Below are positions 51,711 to 60,116 of a stretch of DNA of 64,000 bases, piece after piece (position 1 is the first letter of the stretch; every line of letters starts with the position of its first letter). This stretch comes from Crocinitomicaceae bacterium (GTDB lineage Bacteria > Bacteroidota > Bacteroidia > Flavobacteriales_D > Crocinitomicaceae). Where the stretch lies: NCBI GenBank assembly GCA_017983465.1, contig JAGOBK010000005.1, positions 124,001 to 188,000 of the forward strand. Direction: 5' to 3'. Position numbers and translations under genes: made by a program. The notes under the pieces are model-generated. The model saw only the letters and a program-made list of their open reading frames with translations. It made no database searches and had not been told where the DNA came from.

Positions 51711-53225
51711 TTACCATTTAGAATACTCCCCATCATTGGAGATATATCCATGTTGGAAGGTTTCGGTTGTGGAATCGCTTTCTTCAATGAAACTGGGATA
51801 TACTTGGAGTTTTTCGTAGAAAATCTTCCCTCCAGATGGAACGGCAATCAGAAACTTCACATTTTGATCGCGGAATTTATCCGATGTGGGAAAAGAATAC
51901 ATCGTTTCCAACAACATGCGATTATCCTGGAATTCATACGTACATTTAACGTTTCTCGCTTTTTTCAATGCCGATTCATGCGTGCGTCCTTGTGCATCAT
52001 TGATTTGTTTAATGTGGAACAAGGAATCACTTGATTGTGAATACACCAATTCAATTCCTTGTAGGTAAACACGTCCATTCTTTATCGTTATTACTCCTTC
52101 ATCTCCATTGCTTTTAATTTTGAAGCCATCGATCAATTGACCTTCAATGGATTTCTTTTCTATGTTCAATTCAAGACCTGGAATTGTGGCAATTTCTTTT
52201 TCCACTTCACCGTAGATCGCCATTGAGCGTCCGATTTGAACTCCTCCCAATGAAACGAGAACCACACCAACAACGAGTGTCACTCCGAAAATGGCTGTCA
52301 AAACTTTTAAATACGTTGCTTTAAATCGAGTGATTAATCGAATTCCAAATAAATAACATTGTGCAACCAGGGCAATGGAAATCAAGCCAATTCCTAAGTA
52401 AAAATAGGACTCATGTGAAGTAGATTCAAACAACAATCCACCGAAATCTTGAAAGGACATAAATCGTCCGTTCAATTGTGCCGGAATAATATCAGGATTC
52501 ACAAAGAAAAATACGATGGCAAACACGAAAATACCTGTTCCAAACAGCAAAGCCCAAACTCCGATTACCACAGAGATGATGCGCAGTATCCCTGCAATTG
52601 AGGATTGAATGCCTGAATTTGACTTCAATTCCTTTGCTCCTTTTTTGATACGATTGGCCGCGTCGCCGAGTTCCGTTTTCATGTTTTCAATGTTCACATG
52701 CTGACCTTTCATGCGCAGTTTATCGCTACTTGTTTTCGCTATTGGAATGATTGCCCAAAGCACTAGGTAAAGAAGGAATCCTATCCCAAATGTCAATAGT
52801 GTGAAGACGTAAATGGCACGAATAACTACCACGTCAACGTTAAAATAAGCAGCAACACCAGCGCAAACTCCACCAAGCACTGCTCGATCACCATCTCTAA
52901 ACAAACGTTTTTCTACAGGAAGATCTATTGATGAAGATGTTTGTTCGCTATTACTACTTGATTCATCCGTAAAATCCTCTGGTTTCCCAAGTTTTTCGAT
53001 GATTTGTTCAATGACGGAAAGTTCAACTACCTGTTTGAAAGGTGTCAATTGCTGTTGCAACAATTCAACCATACGCAATTCGATGTCTTGGAGAATTTCA
53101 TCACTCCCCTCCTCTTTTTGAAGGACTTGCTTTAACTGCTGTAAATACGTATTCAAACGCTCAAAGGCTTGCTCCTCAAAAATGAATGGAATTCCTTGTA
53201 AATGAATGGAAACTGTTTTGTTCAT
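51711..53225 (-). CDS. PspC-domain membrane protein
   Basis: A 504-residue protein. The N-terminal ~100 residues are soluble and helical (QAFERLNTYLQQLKQVLQKE), resembling the small domain that accompanies PadR regulators. A PspC domain spans about 105-170 (KRLFRDGDRAVLGGVCAGVA, YFNVDVVVIRAIYV, GIGFLLYLVLW), then further membrane helices to about 340, and a C-terminal beta domain outside the cytoplasm. PspC proteins take part in membrane-stress responses. It follows the PadR gene by ten bases, so PadR probably represses this gene and itself. Confidence 0.85.
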   Translation of the reverse strand: MNKTVSIHLQGIPFIFEEQAFERLNTYLQQLKQVLQKEEGSDEILQDIELRMVELLQQQLTPFKQVVELSVIEQIIEKLGKPEDFTDESSSNSEQTSSSIDLPVEKRLFRDGDRAVLGGVCAGVAAYFNVDVVVIRAIYVFTLLTFGIGFLLYLVLWAIIPIAKTSSDKLRMKGQHVNIENMKTELGDAANRIKKGAKELKSNSGIQSSIAGILRIISVVIGVWALLFGTGIFVFAIVFFFVNPDIIPAQLNGRFMSFQDFGGLLFESTSHESYFYLGIGLISIALVAQCYLFGIRLITRFKATYLKVLTAIFGVTLVVGVVLVSLGGVQIGRSMAIYGEVEKEIATIPGLELNIEKKSIEGQLIDGFKIKSNGDEGVITIKNGRVYLQGIELVYSQSSDSLFHIKQINDAQGRTHESALKKARNVKCTYEFQDNRMLLETMYSFPTSDKFRDQNVKFLIAVPSGGKIFYEKLQVYPSFIEESDSTTETFQHGYISNDGEYSKW

Positions 53226-53235
53226 AATCTATGTA

Positions 53236-53562
53236 TTATAAGGTTGTAATATGACTTACCGCTAATTGCAGTTCTGTCCATGTGCGTTCTAATTCGCTTA
53301 AAAAAGCTTTTCCTTCTTCCGTGATTGTGTAATATTTTCTAGGCGGACCAGATGTCGACTCTGCCCAGCGATAATCTAACAACTTCATGTTCTTCAATCT
53401 TGTCAATAAAGGATAAATCGTTCCCTCCACTACCTTCAACTGTGCTAGGTCAAGTCGTTCCAATATTTCAGATGGATAAGCTTCCTTCTTGTCCAATATG
53501 CTCAAAATGCAATACTCAAGTATTCCTTTGCGCATTTGAGACTGTGTATTTTCAACATTCAT
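53236..53562 (-). CDS. PadR-family transcriptional regulator
   Basis: A 108-residue repressor. The winged helix at about 10-90 (KGILEYCILSILDKKEAYPS, VVEGTIYPLLTRLKNMKLL, GPPRKYYTITEEGKAFL) is a textbook PadR N-terminal domain, with the usual YY-T-EG end. The short C-terminal helix serves dimerisation (subfamily 2-like). Its promoter contains an inverted repeat that fits self-repression, and the pspC gene is next in the same operon. The inducer is unknown. Confidence 0.93.
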   Translation of the reverse strand: MNVENTQSQMRKGILEYCILSILDKKEAYPSEILERLDLAQLKVVEGTIYPLLTRLKNMKLLDYRWAESTSGPPRKYYTITEEGKAFLSELERTWTELQLAVSHITTL

Positions 53563-53578
53563 TTAGAAATATTTTATA

Positions 53579-53612
53579 CAAAGATATATGTTTAATATTG
53601 TATTATGCAATA
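53579..53612 (-). promoter_or_regulatory. Promoter and palindromic operator of the padR-pspC operon
   Basis: On the minus strand, TTG (53608-53610 complement), 21 bases and TATCTTTG (53579-53586 complement) form a full-consensus promoter. An inverted repeat TATTG-N7-CAATA at 53596-53612 covers the -33 element and the spacer; repressor bound there would block polymerase. The operator role is inferred from position. Confidence 0.7.
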
Positions 53613-53645
53613 CATAGTAGATAAAAATAAAAAAAAGTGCCTTAA

Positions 53646-54128
53646 TTATTTTAAGCACTTAAAGTAATCAAATGGTTCTGAGCATATTAAGCATTGATAA
53701 TGCGCTTTACATGCTGTACTCCCAAATTGACTGACCATTTTTGTTTCACGTGAATTACATCTTGGACAAGGAACAACTGTTGGGGCTGCAAAGAGCACGC
53801 TTTTGTCTACCTCATTTTCTGGTGGTGCGATACCAAATTCCTTTAGTTTTTTTCGTCCTGACTCGGAAAGCCAATCTGTTGTCCAGGCTGGAGAAAGCAC
53901 CAAATGAACTTTTGCCTCTACTCCGTGATCCATTAATTTTTTTAGAATATCGTCCTCCATGGTTTTCATGGCTGGACAACCGCTATACGTCGGAGTAATG
54001 GTAATCTGCCATTCATCATTCAGGTACTCTACTCCACGCAACACACCAAGGTCCGCCAATGATAATACAGGGATTTCAGGATCACAAACCTCGTCTAACC
54101 AAGAAAGAATGGATTCTTTCGTTACCAT
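53646..54128 (-). CDS. paaD: Phenylacetyl-CoA epoxidase accessory subunit PaaD
   Basis: A 160-residue MIP18/DUF59-type protein. The N-terminal domain (WLDEVCDPEIPVLSLADLGV and PTYSGCPAMKTMEDDI) and a C-terminal four-cysteine zinc- or Fe-S-binding tail (CPRCNSRETK ... CKAHYQCLICSEPF) are typical of PaaD, which probably matures the Fe centre of the monooxygenase. It overlaps paaC by seven bases and is the last gene of the paaABCD operon. Confidence 0.93.
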   Translation of the reverse strand: MVTKESILSWLDEVCDPEIPVLSLADLGVLRGVEYLNDEWQITITPTYSGCPAMKTMEDDILKKLMDHGVEAKVHLVLSPAWTTDWLSESGRKKLKEFGIAPPENEVDKSVLFAAPTVVPCPRCNSRETKMVSQFGSTACKAHYQCLICSEPFDYFKCLK

Positions 54129-54877
54129 TTCATATTTGGATAGGCACGTTGCATGTATTGCAAGTCAGCCAACAAGAAACCTAAATGTTCGGAGTGAATT
54201 CCTCTTCTTCCGCCTTCAAATTGCCAATTGTTGGTTGGAATAACAAGTGTTGCTTCTTCCAAAACTGATTGTACGGTTTTCGACCACTGCGTTTTGATAT
54301 CATTCATGGAAGGGACTGTTCCAGATGCAACCAAGATTACATCGTCGGCTGTTTCAAAAAACAATTCATCCGTATAGCGCCATAGCAGATCAAGCGCAGT
54401 TTGCGCACGTTGATGAGATTCATCCGTGCCATCACCTAGACGAATAATCCATTCAGACGTATGTTTCAAGTGATACCTTGTTTCTTTTAAAGATTTTTCT
54501 GCAATGGCAGAAATTTGTTTATCTGTTGAATCAAGCAATTTTTCATACAATGGCTTTCTAAACGCATCGAATAAAAATTGGCGCATCATCGTATTAGCAA
54601 AATCTCCATTCGGTTGCTCCAATAACAGCGCATTTCGGTACTCGTTTTCAAATCGCAGAAATGCTAAGGCATCGTGATCTTTACCTTGTCCGTCCAACTC
54701 TCCAGCGTAATCCAACAAACTCATCGCTTGTCCAATTAAATCCAAAGAAATATTAGTCATGGCAATGTCCTCTTCTAAAATAGGACCATGTCCACACCAC
54801 TCACCTAATCGCTGACCTAAAATAAGGCTGTCATCTCCTAAACGGAGAACGTAATTGTACAAAGCTTCATTCTTCAT
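54122..54877 (-). CDS. paaC: Phenylacetyl-CoA epoxidase structural subunit PaaC
   Basis: A protein of about 251 residues from the ATG at 54877 (MKNEALYNYVLRLGDDSLIL); an upstream extension in the same frame overlaps paaB and is rejected. PaaC is the ferritin-like scaffold partner of PaaA and lacks full diiron ligands. Typical segments are GQRLGEWCGHGPILEEDIAM, LDLIGQAMSLLDYAGEL, TRYHLKHTSEWIIRLGDGTDES and the C-terminal GRRGIHSEHLGFLLADLQYMQ. The start follows paaB by one base. Confidence 0.95.
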   Translation of the reverse strand: MKNEALYNYVLRLGDDSLILGQRLGEWCGHGPILEEDIAMTNISLDLIGQAMSLLDYAGELDGQGKDHDALAFLRFENEYRNALLLEQPNGDFANTMMRQFLFDAFRKPLYEKLLDSTDKQISAIAEKSLKETRYHLKHTSEWIIRLGDGTDESHQRAQTALDLLWRYTDELFFETADDVILVASGTVPSMNDIKTQWSKTVQSVLEEATLVIPTNNWQFEGGRRGIHSEHLGFLLADLQYMQRAYPNMKW

Positions 54878-54878
54878 C

Positions 54879-55166
54879 TTACATGTGTTTGATGCCGTCT
54901 GGCACTTCGTAAAACGTAGGATGACGGTATACTTTCGTGTCCGATGGCTCGAACAAAGAATCAGAATCTGATGGATCAGAAGCGTGTACATAATTGGATT
55001 CCACTACCCAAATACTGATTCCTTCTGATCTACGCGTGTAAACATCTCGTGCATTTTCTAATGCCAAAGTAGCATCTGGAGCGCGTAAACTTCCAACGTG
55101 TTTATGATTTAATCCTTGTTTGCTGCGGATAAAAACCTCCCAAAGAGGCCATTCTCTGTTTGACAT
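54879..55166 (-). CDS. paaB: Phenylacetyl-CoA epoxidase subunit PaaB
   Basis: A 95-residue subunit needed for assembly of the PaaABCE complex. The pattern WPLWEVFIRSKQGLNHKHVG and DATLALENARDVYTRRSEGI and the final HPTFYEVPDGIKHM are diagnostic. The gene lies between paaA (20 bases away) and paaC. Confidence 0.95.
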   Translation of the reverse strand: MSNREWPLWEVFIRSKQGLNHKHVGSLRAPDATLALENARDVYTRRSEGISIWVVESNYVHASDPSDSDSLFEPSDTKVYRHPTFYEVPDGIKHM

Positions 55167-55186
55167 AGTTTCTAAAAATATAATTG

Positions 55187-56134
55187 TTATGCTGTTTTCT
55201 TCAATGCGCGTTTTTCCGCATAGGCCATAGCTGCTTCACGCACCCACATTCCTTCTTCCTTCGCTTTCGTACGAGCTTCGATGCGTTCTTTGTTACAAGG
55301 ACCATTTCCATTCACTACTTGCCAAAATTCATCCCAATTAATTGGACTAAAATCATAATGGCCTGTTTCCTCGTTCCATTTCAAATTTGGATCTGGAATG
55401 GTTAATCCAAGTATTTCAGCTTGAGGAACTGTTGCATCAACAAAACTTTGACGCAGTTCATCGTTTGAAAATCGTTTGATTTTCCATTTCATGGATTGAG
55501 CAGAATTTGGAGATTCATCATCACTTGGTCCAAACATCATTAACGCTGGCCACCAGAAGCGATTCATCGCATCTTGCGCCATAGCTTTTTGAGTTGGTGT
55601 TCCATTGCATAGCGTAACCAGACTTTCGAATCCTTGACGTTGATGGAAAGATTCTTCTTTGCAGATTTTAACCATTCCACGAGCATAAGGACCGTAAGAA
55701 CAACGACACAAAGCAACTTGATTCATGATTGCCGCACCATCAACCAACCATCCGATTGTGCCAATGTCAGCCCATGTTACAGCAGGATAATTAAATATGG
55801 AAGAATACTTTGCTTTTCCAGAATGCAAATCATCGATTGTAGCTTCGCGGTCAGCTCCTAAAGTCTCAACAGAACTGTATAAATACAATCCATGACCTGC
55901 TTCATCCTGCACTTTCGCTAACAACACAGCTTTGCGACGCAAATTCGGAGCACGTGTAATCCAATTTCCTTCAGGAAGCATACCAACAATTTCAGAATGG
56001 GCATGCTGAGAAATTTGACGAATCAACGTTTTACGGTATTCATCTGGCATCCAATCGTTTGGCTCGATTTTAATTTCTTTATCAATCTTTTCCTGGAAGC
56101 GCTTTTCTAATTCTTGTAAATCCATTGTTTTCAT
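55187..56134 (-). CDS. paaA: Phenylacetyl-CoA epoxidase catalytic subunit PaaA
   Basis: A diiron oxygenase of about 315 residues that, with O2 and NADPH from PaaE, turns phenylacetyl-CoA into ring-1,2-epoxyphenylacetyl-CoA. Two ExxH motifs, in [15 protein letters not shown] and [14 protein letters not shown], carry the metal site. [18 protein letters not shown] and [12 protein letters not shown] are further family segments. The ATG at 56134 ([13 protein letters not shown]) is chosen; the frame extends 12 codons upstream without conservation. It heads the paaABCD operon. Confidence 0.96.
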   Translation of the reverse strand: MKTMDLQELEKRFQEKIDKEIKIEPNDWMPDEYRKTLIRQISQHAHSEIVGMLPEGNWITRAPNLRRKAVLLAKVQDEAGHGLYLYSSVETLGADREATIDDLHSGKAKYSSIFNYPAVTWADIGTIGWLVDGAAIMNQVALCRCSYGPYARGMVKICKEESFHQRQGFESLVTLCNGTPTQKAMAQDAMNRFWWPALMMFGPSDDESPNSAQSMKWKIKRFSNDELRQSFVDATVPQAEILGLTIPDPNLKWNEETGHYDFSPINWDEFWQVVNGNGPCNKERIEARTKAKEEGMWVREAAMAYAEKRALKKTA

Positions 56135-56151
56135 GTTCTCAGTGCTTTTGA

Positions 56152-56244
56152 CAAATATACAAAATATCAATATTTACTTAAAACAATTATCGTAGAACAT
56201 TGTTCCTAAAAACAGACAAAATACTTAAGTATTGTGTAAATTTG
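56152..56244. promoter_or_regulatory. Divergent paa control region: two -7 elements and palindromes
   Basis: Minus strand, for paaA: TATATTTG (56152-56159 complement), with a TTG 24 bases upstream (56184-56186 complement). Plus strand, for the paaE-like gene: TAAATTTG (56237-56244). Between them lie a perfect 14-base palindrome AATACTTAAGTATT (56220-56233), extended to 20 bases with one mismatch and touching the + strand -7 element, and AACAAT (56182) N11 ATTGTT (56199). These are likely operators for a phenylacetyl-CoA-responsive repressor; no regulator gene is adjacent. Confidence 0.6.
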
Positions 56245-56268
56245 ACTTCAATTTAAATTTCAACTTGA

Positions 56269-57336
56269 ATGACGCCAAAATTTCATTCTCTTCAGATAAA
56301 AAACATACGAAAAGAGACCAAAAACTGTGTTTCGATTAGTTTTGAGATTCCTCAAGAACTGAAAGAAGCCTTTCGCTATCAATCCGGACAATACCTTACT
56401 TTAAGAAGTCAAATTAACCAAGAAGATGTAAGAAGATCTTACTCCTTGTGTTCAGCTCCTTCAGATGAAGAATGGCGCGTTGCCATTAAACAAGTGGAAA
56501 ACGGAGTTTTTTCAACTTATGCGCTAAACGAACTCAAGGAAGGAGATGTATTAGATGTGATGAATCCAATGGGTAATTTCAAATTGGAAACAAATCCTAC
56601 TCATACCAAATCATATGTGTTGTTTGCGGCTGGAAGTGGTGTGACACCGATATTTTCTATTGCAAAATCTATATTGAGAGAAGAGCCGAATAGCCATGTG
56701 ACCATGTTCTACGGCAATCAAGGATTTTCCGAGGTGATTTTCCGAGAAGAACTAGAAAACCTAAAAAACGAACATTTAAATCGCTTTTCATTAGTACATC
56801 TTTTTTCGAGAGAAAACATTGGGAATGCCATTCAAAAGGGTCGTATTGACGAACAAAAATGCTTAGACCTTCACAAAGCATTCCTCACTAATGAACAAAT
56901 TGACGACATATTCATTTGTGGACCAGAACAAATGATCTTAGATGTCAAAGCTGCCATGACTTCCAAAGGAATTCCAGCGAAAAACATACATTTTGAATTA
57001 TTTCATTCAGGTGCTGCTAAAACAGCGAAACCAACCGTTGTGGTTGGAGATCAGCTTTCAACGAATGTAACTGTAGTGATGGACGATGATTCTGTTTCTT
57101 TTGCCTTAGATTCAAATGGAATGACCATTCTTGATGCTGCCTATAAAGCAGGGTCAGACGTTCCTTATGCATGTAAAGGCGGCGTTTGTTGCACTTGTAA
57201 AGCGAAGGTTTTAAAAGGGACCGTCCGTATGGATTTAAACTACGCTTTAACTCCGGAAGAAGTGGAAGCTGGATATATATTAACTTGTCAGGCACATCCT
57301 ACGAGCGAGGAAGTACTTGTATCATTTGACGACTAA
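56269..57336 (+). CDS. paaE: PaaE-like phenylacetyl-CoA epoxidase reductase (first copy)
   Basis: A 355-residue reductase passing electrons from NADPH through FAD and a plant-type 2Fe-2S cluster to the oxygenase. The FAD domain shows RRSYSLCSAP (about 62-71), the nucleotide domain AAGSGVTPIFSIAKSIL and FICGPEQMI, and the C-terminal ferredoxin domain C302, C307, C310 (CKGGVCCTCK) and C340 (ILTCQA). Domain order is as in E. coli PaaE. It is transcribed divergently from paaABCD and followed two bases later by a paralogue. Confidence 0.93.
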   Translation: MTPKFHSLQIKNIRKETKNCVSISFEIPQELKEAFRYQSGQYLTLRSQINQEDVRRSYSLCSAPSDEEWRVAIKQVENGVFSTYALNELKEGDVLDVMNPMGNFKLETNPTHTKSYVLFAAGSGVTPIFSIAKSILREEPNSHVTMFYGNQGFSEVIFREELENLKNEHLNRFSLVHLFSRENIGNAIQKGRIDEQKCLDLHKAFLTNEQIDDIFICGPEQMILDVKAAMTSKGIPAKNIHFELFHSGAAKTAKPTVVVGDQLSTNVTVVMDDDSVSFALDSNGMTILDAAYKAGSDVPYACKGGVCCTCKAKVLKGTVRMDLNYALTPEEVEAGYILTCQAHPTSEEVLVSFDD

Positions 57337-57338
57337 AC

Positions 57339-58406
57339 ATGGGAATCTTCGATCGATTTAAGAAAAGTGAAAAGCCTGAAGCGGTAAGCCGCGGTTTTCA
57401 CGCCATTCAGGTGAAGGAATTAACGCACCTAAACAAAGATGCAGTGCAAGTTTCATTCGACATTCCTGCCGATTTACAACAAGAATTTACGTTTGTTCCT
57501 GGACAATACATCAACCTTGAATTACTGATCAATGGTAAGAAAGAACGTCGATCTTACTCCATTTGCAGTGGTCCAAATGAACCAATTGCAGTTGCCGTAA
57601 AACGCGTTGATAAAGGAATCGTTTCTAATTTTCTAAATGATCAATCGTCCACAGATTTCCCCATTTGGATTGCGAAGCCAGAAGGGAACTTCAAACTGGA
57701 TTCGGTCGCAAAAAATATTGTTTGTCTAGCTGCAGGTAGCGGAATTACTCCGATGCTTTCCATGGCCAAACATTTGAGCTCCGCAACAAAAATGCACTTG
57801 TTTTATGGTAGCCAATCCAAATCGACCATTCTATTTGAAGCGGAACTAGCAGCACTTAGCTCGGTTGAATGCACCCATTTCTTGAGCAAAGAAGAAGCTA
57901 CTGGATATGAGTTTGGGCGTTTAACAAAGGAGCGCTTCACTGAAAAAATTAAAGAGAATCTTCAACTGTTACAAGCTGATGCTTTTTACATCTGTGGTCC
58001 GAGTGGACTTGTAGCTGACATGCAAGAATGCCTGAGTTTCTTCGGTGTTTCCAAAGAGAAAATTCACATCGAATTATTTACTGCAGCAGAAATCCAAGAA
58101 GCAGTTACAAGCAATGATTTTACTGGAGAAAGTCAAGTAAAAGTAATGATTGACGGCGAAACGGCATCCTTTACCATGAAAGGCGAACAACACAGTGTGT
58201 TAGAACTTGCTGAAAAAAATGGACTCGATGCACCCTACTCTTGTCGTGGTGGTGTTTGCTGCTCTTGTCGTGCTAAAGTGCTAAAAGGCTCTGCTAAAAT
58301 GCGTTCAAATTTCTCCTTAACCGATGAAGAAGTGAAAAATGGCTACATTTTAACGTGTCAAGCATTCCCTACAAGTTCCGAATTAATTGTGAGTTTCGAT
58401 GAGTAA
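57339..58406 (+). CDS. PaaE-like phenylacetyl-CoA epoxidase reductase (second copy)
   Basis: A 355-residue paralogue of the previous gene, with the same domains: RRSYSICSGP in the FAD domain, AAGSGITPMLSMAKHL and FYICGPSGLVADM in the nucleotide domain, and CRGGVCCSCRAK with a fourth Cys in ILTCQA for the 2Fe-2S cluster. It has a longer polar N-terminus (MGIFDRFKKSEKPEAVSRG). Both keep all visible cofactor residues. Whether it reduces PaaABC or another oxygenase is unknown. Its stop overlaps the SDR start by eight bases. Confidence 0.9.
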   Translation: MGIFDRFKKSEKPEAVSRGFHAIQVKELTHLNKDAVQVSFDIPADLQQEFTFVPGQYINLELLINGKKERRSYSICSGPNEPIAVAVKRVDKGIVSNFLNDQSSTDFPIWIAKPEGNFKLDSVAKNIVCLAAGSGITPMLSMAKHLSSATKMHLFYGSQSKSTILFEAELAALSSVECTHFLSKEEATGYEFGRLTKERFTEKIKENLQLLQADAFYICGPSGLVADMQECLSFFGVSKEKIHIELFTAAEIQEAVTSNDFTGESQVKVMIDGETASFTMKGEQHSVLELAEKNGLDAPYSCRGGVCCSCRAKVLKGSAKMRSNFSLTDEEVKNGYILTCQAFPTSSELIVSFDE

Positions 58407-59085
58407 GCACATTGTCGTAATTGGAGCCAGTCGAGGAATTGGCGCGGCCTTGGTGAAACATTTCGCTAGAAACCCCGAACATCAAGTATATGCGTTTGCG
58501 CGAAACATCGAGCGCATGAAAGCACTTTTTATAGAGGAAAACGTTCATTGTTTTCCGTTAGACCTCGAGTCAAACATTCGAGAACAATTGGATGCTATTT
58601 CCGATCAACTCCCTTTAATCGACGTACTCATTGAAAATGCTGGTTTTTTAGTAAACAAACCATTTCCAGAATTAAGTCACGAGGATATATCCGCATCTTA
58701 CCAAGTAAATGTTATTGGAGTGATGGAAAATATCCAATGCTTTTTACCAAAATTAAATCCTGAAGGTTCACACATTGTGAACATCAGTTCCATGGGTGGA
58801 TTCCAAGGAAGCATGAAATTTGCCGGACTTGCGGCTTATTCGACGTCAAAAGCAGCTCTTTGTTCCTTTACTGAATTATTTGCGGAAGAATATAAAGAAA
58901 CAACGATTAAAATGAATTGCCTTTGTCTAGGTGCAGTTCAAACGGAGATGTTAGAACAAGCATTCCCCGGATATCAAGCGCCATTATCTCCAGAGCAAAT
59001 GGCTGCATTTATTGCTGATTTTTCTTTGAACGCTCATCAGTATTTGAACGGGAAGATCATTCCAGTCTCTTTAACAAATCCATAA
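58399..59085 (+). CDS. Short-chain dehydrogenase/reductase (SDR family)
   Basis: A 228-residue NAD(P)-dependent oxidoreductase. The nucleotide-binding GASRGIGAAL (about 8-17), the NAG element (ENAG, about 78-81), the Ser of VNISSMGGF and the YSTSK active-site pair (about 150-154) are present. Length is normal for a classical SDR. The gene overlaps the second paaE-like gene by eight bases, so it is in the same operon; its substrate may be an intermediate of the same pathway, but this is only context. Confidence 0.9.
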   Translation: MSKHIVVIGASRGIGAALVKHFARNPEHQVYAFARNIERMKALFIEENVHCFPLDLESNIREQLDAISDQLPLIDVLIENAGFLVNKPFPELSHEDISASYQVNVIGVMENIQCFLPKLNPEGSHIVNISSMGGFQGSMKFAGLAAYSTSKAALCSFTELFAEEYKETTIKMNCLCLGAVQTEMLEQAFPGYQAPLSPEQMAAFIADFSLNAHQYLNGKIIPVSLTNP

Positions 59086-59132
59086 TCGTTTTCGACAAGC
59101 AAATTTCGTATATTCGTCAAGCCTAGCTTGCT

Positions 59133-60116
59133 ATGAAACATGTTGTAATCTTCTTTTTTTTGTTACACGGTTCCTTTTTAATGGGACAAGATATTCATTG
59201 GACACAATTCAATGACAATCCTTTGTTTCAAAATCCAGGAAACGCAGGCGCATTCAAAGAAGACTTACGTATCATCGCTAATTACCGGAATCAATGGCGG
59301 AGTGTTACCGTTCCATTTAGTACGAGTTCATTTTCCGTTGATACCAAGTATAAACAATGGGGACTCGGATTTTTAGGATTTCACGATCAAGTAGGTGATG
59401 GGAAATTAAGTACACTTGAAGGACAAGCAAACATCAGTTATTCTCTGGGATTTGATCGATTGGCAAATCATTCTTTTCGACCAGGATTGAACATCGGATT
59501 TAATTACCGTCAAGTAAATTGGGACTTGCTCTATTTCGACAACCAATATAACGGATACATATTTAATCCAAATGCCCCTACAAACGAAACATTTCAAAGT
59601 GATTCAAAAATGAACTTATCCGTAGGATTAGGCGTGATTGATGATTGGAAATGGAATGAGCAATGGACCTTTCATTCCGGGATTGCTTGTTTTAATTTGA
59701 ATCGACCAAATCAAGGGTTTTATAACGAGGTTGTTTTACGTGATGTTCGCTGGACTATTTTCACAAAAGCAAGTTATCTCTTGAATACAGATTGGACTAT
59801 TCAACCAAGTTTTCAATGGAGTAAACAAGGTGTTTATCAAGAACTCATGCTTGGTGGACTAGCACGCTATGCCTTTTCACAACGTGATAAAATCCAACTT
59901 TACGGTGGACTTTGGTGGCGAAACCGGGATGCGATTGCGATTAATTTGGCCTACGAAAAAGGTCCTATGTATGTTGGGATAAGTTACGATATCAATTATT
60001 CGAAATTAGTACCTGCCAGTAACGCACGAGGTGGATTTGAATTGTCGTTCAAGTATGTCCTTAGTCGCTTTAAACCAAAACAAATCATTCACCGCGTATG
60101 TCCAGATTTTATCTAA
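59133..60116 (+). CDS. PorP/SprF-family type IX secretion membrane protein
   Basis: A 327-residue outer-membrane barrel protein (signal peptide 1-18, ending LMGQ). The N-terminal hallmark DIHWTQFNDNPLFQNPGNAGAF is shortened by one spacer, followed by RIIANYRNQWRSV, FSVDTKYKQWGLGFLGF and the closing GGFELSFKYVL, all typical of PorP/SprF. SprF homologues help export large T9SS cargo and attach it to the surface. The next gene, PorE-like, begins within its last 19 bases. No giant SprB-type adhesin is adjacent. Confidence 0.93.
   Translation: MKHVVIFFFLLHGSFLMGQDIHWTQFNDNPLFQNPGNAGAFKEDLRIIANYRNQWRSVTVPFSTSSFSVDTKYKQWGLGFLGFHDQVGDGKLSTLEGQANISYSLGFDRLANHSFRPGLNIGFNYRQVNWDLLYFDNQYNGYIFNPNAPTNETFQSDSKMNLSVGLGVIDDWKWNEQWTFHSGIACFNLNRPNQGFYNEVVLRDVRWTIFTKASYLLNTDWTIQPSFQWSKQGVYQELMLGGLARYAFSQRDKIQLYGGLWWRNRDAIAINLAYEKGPMYVGISYDINYSKLVPASNARGGFELSFKYVLSRFKPKQIIHRVCPDFI

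Noticed and set aside
54878-54991. Longer N-terminus for paaC
   Set aside because: The extra 38 residues run through the paaB 3' end and show no family character; the ATG at 54877 gives the standard PaaC start.
53646-59085. Horizontal transfer of the paa cluster
   Set aside because: Base composition, promoter style and gene packing look like the surrounding genes; no integrase, repeat or tRNA flank was found.
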